DNA from: Spirochaetales bacterium
Lineage (GTDB): Bacteria > Spirochaetota > Spirochaetia > ARS1246
Length of the DNA: 64,000 bases
Reading direction: 5' to 3'
NCBI GenBank assembly: GCA_002688185.1
Contig: NZCE01000039.1
Coordinates: 24,483-88,482 of the forward strand
Shown here piece after piece: positions 9,599-16,617 of the stretch; within the stretch, counting starts at the first letter, position 1, and the number at the start of each line of letters is the position of its first letter. The notes under the pieces were generated by a model. It was not told the DNA's origin, searched no databases, and worked only from the letters and a program-made list of their open reading frames with translations. A program made the translations under genes and the position numbers.

Positions 9599-11016
9599 TA
9601 TTCTCCCCTCTCAACTAATCTAAGATCAGCATTCTCGCCCCGGAGCTCGCTGCGGAGGATCTTGCCGGTGGCGCTCTTCGGCAGCGAATCAGCAAACTCA
9701 ACAACTTTCGGCTGCTTGTACGGCGCGACCGTTGCCGCGCAGTGATCTATCACATCCCGTCCGGTCAACTGCTCTCCCTCCTTAAGCACCACAAACGCTT
9801 TCACAAATTCATCGCCTCGTTTGTCGTTCGCCGCTACCACCGCGGCTTCCGCCACCTTTGGATGGAGCATGATAACCTCTTCTACCTCTCGCGGCGAAAT
9901 ATTGAACCCGCCCCGGATTATAAGATCCTTTTTCCGGTCGGTGATAAAAAAGAACCCGTCCTCATCACGGTACCCAAGGTCTCCCGTGTAGAACCAACCG
10001 TCTGCATTGATTGCCGCTCCCGTTGCCTCGTCATTATTCCAGTATCCGGGAGTTACGGTAGCGCTTCTGATAACGATCTCTCCCACCTCACCCACATCAA
10101 GTTCTTTGTCTTCCTCTCCCCAAATCGTCATTTCCACGCCTTCAGCTGGAGGGCCAATACTTCCCTCCTTAAAGACGCCGCCGGCCCCGTTACAGGAGAC
10201 GCTTGACGTCGTCTCGGTGAGTCCATATCCCTCTATAATTTGGGTATCAAACGTATCCATAAACTCGCGTAAGGTAGCGAGGGGTAGCGGCGCTCCCCCG
10301 GACACGCAAAACTTGAGACTTTTTGGAATACTTGTTTTGCGAGACCGGGAAATGGTGAGTAAATGCTGATACATGCTCGGGATTGCAGGCATAATAGTCG
10401 CTTTGTTGTCGGCTATCACGTCAAGGAGCGTTTGCGGGCTGTATTGCGGGATCATTACCAGGCATGCGCCGTTATTGATGGTCACAACCAAGGAATTGGC
10501 GAGACCGTATACGTGATAAAAGGGCAGAACACCGATTACGCGGTCTTCATGGGTAAAAGGAATAAGTGAATTTACCACCGTATTGCACTGGAAATGAAAG
10601 TTTTTATGGGCAAGGGCAACGCCTTTAGGATTGCCTGTTGTGCCGGACGTGTAGAGGATAACAGCCGGGTCATGCTCATCAACAGGAACCGCATTATAAT
10701 TGCGAGAACCCTTTGCCATCAACTCGCTCAAAGGAAGAGTACCCACCGCGCGAGCGCCGTTCCTCCCCTGGCGTGGCGCCTGTGCAACCTGAATGTCCGC
10801 CTCGGTCGCGGCGTTCCGGTCCACGCGGACGTCTGCCCCCGCAATAATGCCCATGTTTTTGCTGCGTTGAATGATGACGGTGTCTGGAACGACGGTGGTC
10901 GAGAGCTGGTATTTGCCGGCAATCCGCCCCTCGGCCACGGCGGCTCCATATGACACCACATCCAAAGCGTCCCCTTCCGGATTATAGATTAGCCGCCAGT
11001 TTTTTGACTCAGGCAT
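9598..11016 (-). CDS. Chimeric ORF: lipoate ligase-like N-part plus acyl-CoA synthetase C-part
   Basis: The first 85 or so residues (MPESKNWRLIYNPEG, then VPDTVIIQRSKNMGI) are not part of any acyl-CoA synthetase; they resemble the N-terminal region of a lipoate/biotin ligase-fold protein. From about residue 90 the protein is the catalytic remainder of an AMP-forming acyl-CoA synthetase: ATP loop YTSGTTGNPKG (122-132), GYGLTETTS, GWFYTGDLGYRDEDG, DRKKDLIIRGGFNISP and the C-terminal catalytic-lysine motif PKSATGKILR. The adenylate-forming N-subdomain is missing here and sits in the next ORF. ATG at 11016 has AGGAG in the end of the symporter gene, 2 nt downstream of that gene's stop. The junction (80-92) is Gly/Arg/Ala-rich. 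Together the two ORFs contain apparently complete sets of both enzymes, cross-fused. Confidence 0.75.
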   Translation of the reverse strand: MPESKNWRLIYNPEGDALDVVSYGAAVAEGRIAGKYQLSTTVVPDTVIIQRSKNMGIIAGADVRVDRNAATEADIQVAQAPRQGRNGARAVGTLPLSELMAKGSRNYNAVPVDEHDPAVILYTSGTTGNPKGVALAHKNFHFQCNTVVNSLIPFTHEDRVIGVLPFYHVYGLANSLVVTINNGACLVMIPQYSPQTLLDVIADNKATIMPAIPSMYQHLLTISRSRKTSIPKSLKFCVSGGAPLPLATLREFMDTFDTQIIEGYGLTETTSSVSCNGAGGVFKEGSIGPPAEGVEMTIWGEEDKELDVGEVGEIVIRSATVTPGYWNNDEATGAAINADGWFYTGDLGYRDEDGFFFITDRKKDLIIRGGFNISPREVEEVIMLHPKVAEAAVVAANDKRGDEFVKAFVVLKEGEQLTGRDVIDHCAATVAPYKQPKVVEFADSLPKSATGKILRSELRGENADLRLVERGE

Positions 11017-11018
11017 GC

Positions 11019-12563
11019 TCAGCTCCTGGTTTCAGCCCTAAGATATTCACTCACTTCGTCAAAAAACTGATGCTCAATTGCCTCCGAAGGCCTGGGGGTA
11101 AGCTTGCTCACGACGATGTAAACGATGGTATTTAAGATCAAGCTCGGTAAGACCGGACTTCCGCCCACCGCGAGAATTCTCTCACCCCCTACCACGATAA
11201 CAAAAGAGAGCACCAGGTAGATTACCCCTGTCAGCGTTCCGGCAATGGCGCCTTGTTTTGTGCCGCGCTTCCATAACAAGCCACCAACAAGTGCCGGTGC
11301 CCATTGGGCAAAACCCGGTACACTCACGTCGGTAAGATAGAGAGCCATTGCTCCCTCCCGGAGAAAAGTCACTCCTAAGCTTGCTAAAACTATTACGATC
11401 ACCGCCCATCTGGCCCAGTTGGTAATCTGCTTATCGGAAGCTTCGGGTTTGAACAGACCTTGGATGACGTCTCTGCTGACAATTACACTAGAGGTCATGA
11501 GTTGCACCGCAGCCGTGCTTATAGCGGCCGCAATAACTCCAAGCAAAACGTATGCGCCAAACCACGACGGCAGGTTCCGCGTAATGACGGTCTGCACGAC
11601 TCTGTCGGCCTCAATTTGCAGCTCTACGTTGTTGGCTGCGGCCTCCGCGGCAAGTTCTTCTACCGGAAGTGCCGCCGGGGCGACGATTGAGCCCCAAACG
11701 AAAGGAATAATGTAGAAGAAAAGACCGCCAAACACAAAGATTAAAAGAGGGAACCACTTGAACAGCGATTTGTCGCGTGCGGTCATGCACCCTATTGAGA
11801 TATGCGGCCAGCTAAAAGCAAGAAGCCCCACGAAAAAATACCCGAACAATTTGATGGAGGAAAAAAAGCTCTGCGGTCCGGGCGCAGAAAGCATCTCAGG
11901 ACTACGTCTTTTTAGAATCTCAACCGCCTGAACCAAGCCGCCGTCTGGAAAAAGCTTGGAAACTACCCAGATAAGGCTTCCCAGGAGGGCGGTCACATAC
12001 ACTATTCCAAGGAATATGTTGACCCACGCCACGATTCTCATACCACCCAAAAGAACAAGCGCGATGAGAATCACCGCCGCGTAGGCCGCCCCCCAGATGG
12101 CCGGATAACCCGTAAGCGCGTTGAAGCCCGCACCGACACCCATGGGCTGGATCGAAACATACGGTACGATAAAGGCGAGAATGCTCACCGATATTATGAA
12201 CCGCAATCCTTTGGACTCGTAGCGTTCCGCCAATAGCTCCACCGGTGAAAGAAATCGATTGATTTTAGCAAGGGCCCAAAGCCTCGGACCAAGAAACATA
12301 TATAATCCGGCGAATCCGGCGACGCTTCCCCAAATAAAGACTACGTACCCGGGACCCTGCGTGTAAAGAAAGCCAGGAAAGCCATAGAAGGTCCAAGCCG
12401 AAGAGACGGCAAACAGAACGAAGAAAAACATGACGACTACGCCGATTGTTCGGCCACCAAGCATAAAATCTTCGGCCGTTTTTGCGGAGATCTTGTACCC
12501 ATATGCCGCCATTAGGACAATAACGGCCCCAAAAAGGGCCAATGCTATAATAGTAATTGCCAC
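11019..12563 (-). CDS. Sodium:solute symporter family transporter
   Basis: This is a 514-residue polytopic membrane protein of the SSS (SglT/PutP) family, which couples substrate uptake to sodium entry. It shows the family's N-terminal pattern (AEDFMLGGRTIG at about 30-41, then a Ser/Ala-rich helix with AVSSAWTFYGFPGF), the ISTAAVQLMTSSVIVSRD segment of the sodium-site helix region, and about 13 hydrophobic segments. The start is GTG at 12563 with AGGAGG just upstream. It follows a 77-residue membrane protein by 9 bp and precedes acyl-CoA synthetase sequences by 2 bp, so its substrate is probably a carboxylate that is then activated or used by this operon. The specific substrate cannot be read from the sequence. 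Confidence 0.9.
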   Translation of the reverse strand: MAITIIALALFGAVIVLMAAYGYKISAKTAEDFMLGGRTIGVVVMFFFVLFAVSSAWTFYGFPGFLYTQGPGYVVFIWGSVAGFAGLYMFLGPRLWALAKINRFLSPVELLAERYESKGLRFIISVSILAFIVPYVSIQPMGVGAGFNALTGYPAIWGAAYAAVILIALVLLGGMRIVAWVNIFLGIVYVTALLGSLIWVVSKLFPDGGLVQAVEILKRRSPEMLSAPGPQSFFSSIKLFGYFFVGLLAFSWPHISIGCMTARDKSLFKWFPLLIFVFGGLFFYIIPFVWGSIVAPAALPVEELAAEAAANNVELQIEADRVVQTVITRNLPSWFGAYVLLGVIAAAISTAAVQLMTSSVIVSRDVIQGLFKPEASDKQITNWARWAVIVIVLASLGVTFLREGAMALYLTDVSVPGFAQWAPALVGGLLWKRGTKQGAIAGTLTGVIYLVLSFVIVVGGERILAVGGSPVLPSLILNTIVYIVVSKLTPRPSEAIEHQFFDEVSEYLRAETRS

Positions 12564-12572
12564 GGGCTCCTC

Positions 12573-12806
12573 CTATCGGTACGGCCAAAAGAAAAAGAAA
12601 TAGATGATGTAGGCAACCAGCCAAAAAAACACAAAAATGATTCCCGAAATCAGAGGCATAGTCATCCAGCCGAACACTACTATCGGCTCTCCGGATTGTG
12701 GCGCTTCCATACCGCCCATAAACAGAAAGACGATGAACCCAATGATTGATACCAGGAGCGCAATCAAATAGATACGCCCCGCCGCGTGACGTGTCATTTC
12801 CTTCAT
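12573..12806 (-). CDS. Small two-helix membrane protein preceding the symporter
   Basis: The product is 77 residues with two hydrophobic segments (about 11-29 and 43-74) and an aromatic C-terminus ending in FFFFWPYR. Small proteins of this kind often precede SSS permeases as accessory partners (for example DUF997 or DUF3311 types), but I cannot place it in a named family. ATG at 12806 has no clear ribosome site; a TATAAT box 7 bp upstream suggests a leaderless transcript could start here. The second in-frame methionine (residue 4) is an alternative. A role in assembly or regulation of the symporter is inferred from adjacency only. Confidence 0.7.
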   Translation of the reverse strand: MKEMTRHAAGRIYLIALLVSIIGFIVFLFMGGMEAPQSGEPIVVFGWMTMPLISGIIFVFFWLVAYIIYFFFFWPYR

Positions 12807-12813
12807 GTGCGCA

Positions 12814-12819
12814 ATTATA
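12814..12819 (-). promoter_or_regulatory. Possible -10 box for an internal leaderless promoter
   Basis: A perfect TATAAT lies 7 bp upstream of the ATG of the 77-residue membrane protein, in the 55-bp gap after the lipoyl-KAS III gene. The region about 18 bp further upstream has no good -35 box. If used, transcription would start at or next to the ATG and drive the transporter and ligase part of the operon separately. Confidence 0.3.
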
Positions 12820-12861
12820 CTCTAAAAAATTAGTTTCCGGGAAGGTGGAGTTTATATCGGA

Positions 12862-14361
12862 CTACTTCCAAGTGACGACGCAGCCGGCAGCCGTTAGCCC
12901 GGCTCCAACGGCGCATAGAAGCAGCTTGTCTCCGCTTGCGACTACCTGTTTTTTTTCAAGATCCTTCAACGCCAGAGGGATCGATGCCGCCGATGTATTA
13001 CCCAGATGTCTGATATTTGAGAAAAATCTCTCGGGCAATGCCTTGATTCGCTGGGCCACGCTCTTGAGAATTCTCTGATTTGCCTGGTGGGGCACGAACC
13101 ATCTGACGTCTTTGAGGGCAAGGCGTGCCTTTGTGGCTACCGACTCGATAATTTGCGAAAAGTTGGTAACGGCACTTCTAAACATCCGGCCGCCATCCAT
13201 ATACCAGAACTCGTCCTTCTCAGACGCCATTCTGCGTGGGGGCATTTCCGATCCGCCTGCCTTGCGATAGATGATATCGTAGCCGGTTGAATCCGCCCTG
13301 AGCACGATATCCGTCAGTATGTGACCCACCCGTTCCGAAGATAGCACGGCCGCGCCCGCACCATCTCCAAAGAGAAACGCGGTCGCTCGATCAGTCTGGT
13401 CGGTATATACGCTCATAGTCTCCGCCGCAATTACTAGAATATTTTTGCACGTGCGAGTCCTGAGGAATTGCTGCGCTACGGATAACGCGTAGAGCCAGCC
13501 GCTGCAAGCCGCCTGCATGTCAAACGCAGGGATGTTTTCGCACCCGAGTCTCTGCTGTACCGCACACGCTGTAGCCGGCAACGGCATATCGGGGGTTGTG
13601 GTCGCGAGGATAATCATATCGATATCGCTAATTCTTAGCCCTGAGTTTTCAATCGCTTCCTCGGCAGCGGCCACCGCCATATCGGATGTCTTTTCTGCGT
13701 CCACCCATCGGCGTTCCTTAATACCGGTGACTTTTTCAATATATGATTCGCTTATGTCGGGGAAATGGGGCGCGAAAATGCTGTTGCTAACGATTTTTTG
13801 AGGCACGTAAGCTCCCATGCCCGCGATATAACTTACAATTGTTTTGCCATCATCTTGAGTGGCCTCATCAGCTTCCGTACGCAGATGGCGCTCAACATCA
13901 TCTGCGGTAAGCCGGCCATCCGGGCCGGTGCCCGGTATCTGTTTTGCTTCATCATCAGAAATCGCTCTGTCGCGGAGAAGTTTTTTTGCCCTAGGGCTGA
14001 TAGAAATGCGAGATCTAGCTGCGTTTACCACGCCCTTCCCATTGCCTCCGTTAATGATCGCCGGCGCGGCCTCGTTCTGCTGCTGTAATAAATGCCGAAC
14101 ATTTGCATCGACGGTTTTCATGTCCAGCAACGGCGCCTTAACCTCTACAACGTCACCGGGTTTTGCTCTGAGGGAAAGTATTTCTCCCTCGCACGGCGCC
14201 TCAAACTCCCATACCGATTTTTCCGTCTCAATTTCAGCAATATGCTGTCCTTTCTGAACAGTCTCGCCAGGTTCTACCAGCCAATTCACAAGTATTCCGT
14301 CTATAATGGATTCTCCAGTAAATGGCATTGGTATAGTCACAACGAATTCGTGAGAACTCAT
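12862..14361 (-). CDS. Lipoyl domain - E3/E1-binding domain - ketoacyl-ACP synthase III fusion
   Basis: This 499-residue protein has E2-like front parts joined to a ketosynthase. Residues 5-82 are a biotinyl/lipoyl domain with the lysine to be lipoylated in EIETEKSVWEFEAP (Lys48). Residues about 117-160 form a peripheral subunit-binding domain (ISPRAKKLLRDRAIS ... GTGPDGRLTADDVERHL). Residues 174-499 are a complete FabH-type KAS III with the catalytic triad Cys286 (DMQAACSGW), His425 (WFVPHQANQR) and Asn455 (RHLGNTSAAS). There is no E2 acyltransferase domain and no HxxxDG motif. The start is ATG at 14361 with AGGAGAA upstream, 10 bp after the E1 stop; an in-frame extension to 14496 overlaps E1 and looks like no known domain. 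Inference: the acyl group made by E1 on the lipoyl arm is passed to Cys286 and condensed with a malonyl donor. Confidence 0.93.
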   Translation of the reverse strand: MSSHEFVVTIPMPFTGESIIDGILVNWLVEPGETVQKGQHIAEIETEKSVWEFEAPCEGEILSLRAKPGDVVEVKAPLLDMKTVDANVRHLLQQQNEAAPAIINGGNGKGVVNAARSRISISPRAKKLLRDRAISDDEAKQIPGTGPDGRLTADDVERHLRTEADEATQDDGKTIVSYIAGMGAYVPQKIVSNSIFAPHFPDISESYIEKVTGIKERRWVDAEKTSDMAVAAAEEAIENSGLRISDIDMIILATTTPDMPLPATACAVQQRLGCENIPAFDMQAACSGWLYALSVAQQFLRTRTCKNILVIAAETMSVYTDQTDRATAFLFGDGAGAAVLSSERVGHILTDIVLRADSTGYDIIYRKAGGSEMPPRRMASEKDEFWYMDGGRMFRSAVTNFSQIIESVATKARLALKDVRWFVPHQANQRILKSVAQRIKALPERFFSNIRHLGNTSAASIPLALKDLEKKQVVASGDKLLLCAVGAGLTAAGCVVTWK

Positions 14362-14371
14362 ATTTATTCTC

Positions 14372-16348
14372 CTACATTGATAGAAGTCTCTGTATTGTTT
14401 CCGCGATTGATTCCCGGCCTGGACGATACACTTCCTCAAGTTCAGGTGCGAACGGAACGGGTGTGTCCGGTGGGGTAAAAAGCATGGGCGGCGCATCTAG
14501 TTCAAAAAATACCTTTTCAAGAATTCCGGATATTATCCAAGATCCAATGCTACATGCGCCCCAAGATTCGTGGACGACCAGCAATCTGTGAGTTTTAGTC
14601 ACGGATTCGGCCAATGTATCCCAATCAAACGGCTTTAATATCCTCGGATCAATAATCTCTATCGAAGCGTCCAGCCGCTTCTCCACCGCTTGCACCGCGG
14701 CGATGACTTCATGAAACATCGCACCATAGGCAAGTATTGTCAAATTATCACCTGCTTTGTGCACGCGCGCCTTTTCAAGCCGCTCTATTTCTCCCGTAAA
14801 AGTCACGTTTCCCCGCAGCCGCCTATGGAGAAACTTGTTTTCAAAGAACAGCACCGGATTGTCATCGTAGATAGAACCAAGGAGAAGTGAAAAATAGTCC
14901 TCGACGACGGACGGATAGACCAACTTCAAACCAGGAAATGTGCCGTAGAGGCCCTCGAGATCCTCCGAATGGAAAGGACCGTAGCTCAATCCCCCTCCTC
15001 CCGGCATCCGAATAGTAAGGGGCAGCCGCCTGCCCGTCCTGAAAAAGAAAGTGCCGGCGTTTACGCATATTTGTGTTATCGCATCGGTGCTAAAATCGGA
15101 AAATTGCATTTCCACCACAGGTCGCAATCCCATCTCAGAGGCACCAATGGCAAATCCGCAGAATCCCGATTCTGCCAACGGCATGTCGATCACTTGGCCC
15201 CGTCCAAACTCTTTAAAAAGGTCCTTTGTGGCCTTGAACGGACCTCCAAAATACCCTATATCTTCACCAATTAAAAAAACATTGCTGTCATGAGCCAAGG
15301 CATGATGAAGTGCGTGATTAACAGCTTGCACCGGAGTTAAGTTTTCGCCACTGTGGGGTGGCAAAGTAATATCCGGCTTCGTCTCAGCGAAAACGTTCCA
15401 TCCAATGGAAGAAGGATTAATCTTCTCAGCCTGCAGGGCTCTATTGGACTCGTCATCAATCTTCCGATCCCATTTTTCTTCAAGATTTTGCATTTCGGAC
15501 TCAGACTGAATCCCTTCACTAACAATTTTAGACCGCGCCATCGGGACCGGATCTTCTCTTTTCCATGTATTGAGCTCATCCGCCGGCACATATTCGGCCT
15601 TATCGTACGCCGCATGACCCGATAGACGGTAGGTGTCTGCCTGCAAAATAAACGGCTCACCCGTGCTTCTCATTTCTTGTACTATATCATTGACCTCACG
15701 ACATACCAGCGATACGTCGGTTGCTTTTATCTTCTTGCCCTTTATCCCGTATCCGGCGGATCTCAGGGAAAGATCAGAGCATTTGAATTGGAGAGAGTTT
15801 GGCGTAGAATACGCCCATTGATTGTTTTCAATAAAAAAAAGTACAGGAATACCCAGAACCGAGGCAATGTTTATTGATTCATGAAAATCGCCTGTGCTCG
15901 TGCCTCCATCTCCAATAATTGCCAGTCCGATAGAGTTTTTTCCCTGCTTCCGCCTGGCGTACGTTGCCCCAACAACATTTGGCAGCATGGCCCCCAAATG
16001 GCTCACCATCGGTAGCAGACCCCGCTCAGGTATACCGTGGTGGACGTTTCCGTCCTTTCCCTGTGTTGCGCTGTCTTTATTTGCTATGTAATGTGAAAAA
16101 AGATGATAGATGGACACCCCCCAGATGAGATATCCTGCAAAATCCCGTTGCATAAAATTGCAGACGTCAGTTTCAGGGTTCAGCGTTGAAACAGCACCTA
16201 CTATCGCCGCCTCGTTCCCTTCTCCCGACGTGACGGTACCCTTTACTATGCCCTGCCTATAGAGCTCTATCAGCCTATCTTCACACTTGCGAGACATGTA
16301 CATATACTTGTACATCCGAAGCAGGGCATTGAGTTCATGCAAAGGCAT
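14372..16348 (-). CDS. 2-oxoacid dehydrogenase E1, fused alpha and beta subunits
   Basis: The 658-residue protein is a thiamine-diphosphate 2-oxoacid dehydrogenase E1 with alpha (1 to about 325) and beta (about 335-658) subunits in one chain. It decarboxylates a 2-oxoacid and reductively acylates a lipoyl lysine. The ThDP/Mg motif runs from GDG (146-148) to NN (175-176), and the phosphorylation-loop region RLSGHAAYDK is at 241-250. In the beta part, LIGEDIG at 359-365 holds the expected catalytic Glu. The loop that is usually HSQ is HSE here (FHSEDLEGLYGTFPGLK). Substrate (pyruvate or branched-chain oxoacid) cannot be settled from sequence. ATG at 16348 has GGGGAGA upstream. It is the first gene of the operon; no E3 gene is in the window. 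Confidence 0.93.
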   Translation of the reverse strand: MPLHELNALLRMYKYMYMSRKCEDRLIELYRQGIVKGTVTSGEGNEAAIVGAVSTLNPETDVCNFMQRDFAGYLIWGVSIYHLFSHYIANKDSATQGKDGNVHHGIPERGLLPMVSHLGAMLPNVVGATYARRKQGKNSIGLAIIGDGGTSTGDFHESINIASVLGIPVLFFIENNQWAYSTPNSLQFKCSDLSLRSAGYGIKGKKIKATDVSLVCREVNDIVQEMRSTGEPFILQADTYRLSGHAAYDKAEYVPADELNTWKREDPVPMARSKIVSEGIQSESEMQNLEEKWDRKIDDESNRALQAEKINPSSIGWNVFAETKPDITLPPHSGENLTPVQAVNHALHHALAHDSNVFLIGEDIGYFGGPFKATKDLFKEFGRGQVIDMPLAESGFCGFAIGASEMGLRPVVEMQFSDFSTDAITQICVNAGTFFFRTGRRLPLTIRMPGGGGLSYGPFHSEDLEGLYGTFPGLKLVYPSVVEDYFSLLLGSIYDDNPVLFFENKFLHRRLRGNVTFTGEIERLEKARVHKAGDNLTILAYGAMFHEVIAAVQAVEKRLDASIEIIDPRILKPFDWDTLAESVTKTHRLLVVHESWGACSIGSWIISGILEKVFFELDAPPMLFTPPDTPVPFAPELEEVYRPGRESIAETIQRLLSM

Positions 16349-16399
16349 ATTCTCCCCATTGGTGCAAACATAGCTATTGAAGGTGTCTCACAACCCACC

Positions 16400-16424
16400 G
16401 TAACTTCCCGGGTTACGCTATATA
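16400..16424 (-). promoter_or_regulatory. Candidate operator and -10 region upstream of the E1 operon
   Basis: GTAAC and GTTAC form an inverted repeat with a 7-bp spacer at 16400-16416, 52 bp before the E1 start. TATATA at 16419-16424 lies just upstream in the direction of transcription and could be a -10 box, but no convincing -35 sits at the right distance. The arrangement (operator just downstream of a -10 box) would suit a repressor. Confidence 0.3.
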
Positions 16425-16570
16425 TGGTGTCCCTCATTAAATATCCCCACACAATTGGGGTCGCGTGAAGTGTCGTGCGGCACCCAATCCTGGTTATGCA
16501 ACGGCCTCATTTGCACTTGAGAATAGCATCTTCCCGCAAAATCATCAAGTAAAACTTATGTAATGCAAAT

Positions 16571-16615
16571 CGGTCGGGCGGCCAGCGGTCGGGCGGCCAG
16601 CGATCGGGTCGGTCG
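16571..16615. repeat. Three 15-bp tandem repeats
   Basis: CGGTCGGGCGGCCAG occurs at 16571-16585 and exactly again at 16586-16600, followed by a diverged copy (CGATCGGGTCGGTCG) at 16601-16615. The array abuts the stop codon of the CheA-like gene. The rest of the 269-bp gap (16349-16617) holds no gene and no clear terminator. Confidence 0.85.
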
Positions 16616-16617
16616 AC

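Noticed and set aside
8675..11016. Simple frameshift or stop splitting one acyl-CoA synthetase gene
   Set aside because: The pieces are in the wrong order (C-part upstream of N-part) and each is fused to extra sequence, so a single frameshift cannot explain it.
14362..14496. N-terminal extension of the lipoyl-KAS III protein overlapping E1
   Set aside because: The extension has no domain character, overlaps the E1 3' end in another frame, and a good ribosome site serves the ATG at 14361.
16349..16617. Intrinsic terminator after the CheA-like gene
   Set aside because: The GC-rich tandem repeat does not form a strong stem followed by a T-run on the minus strand.
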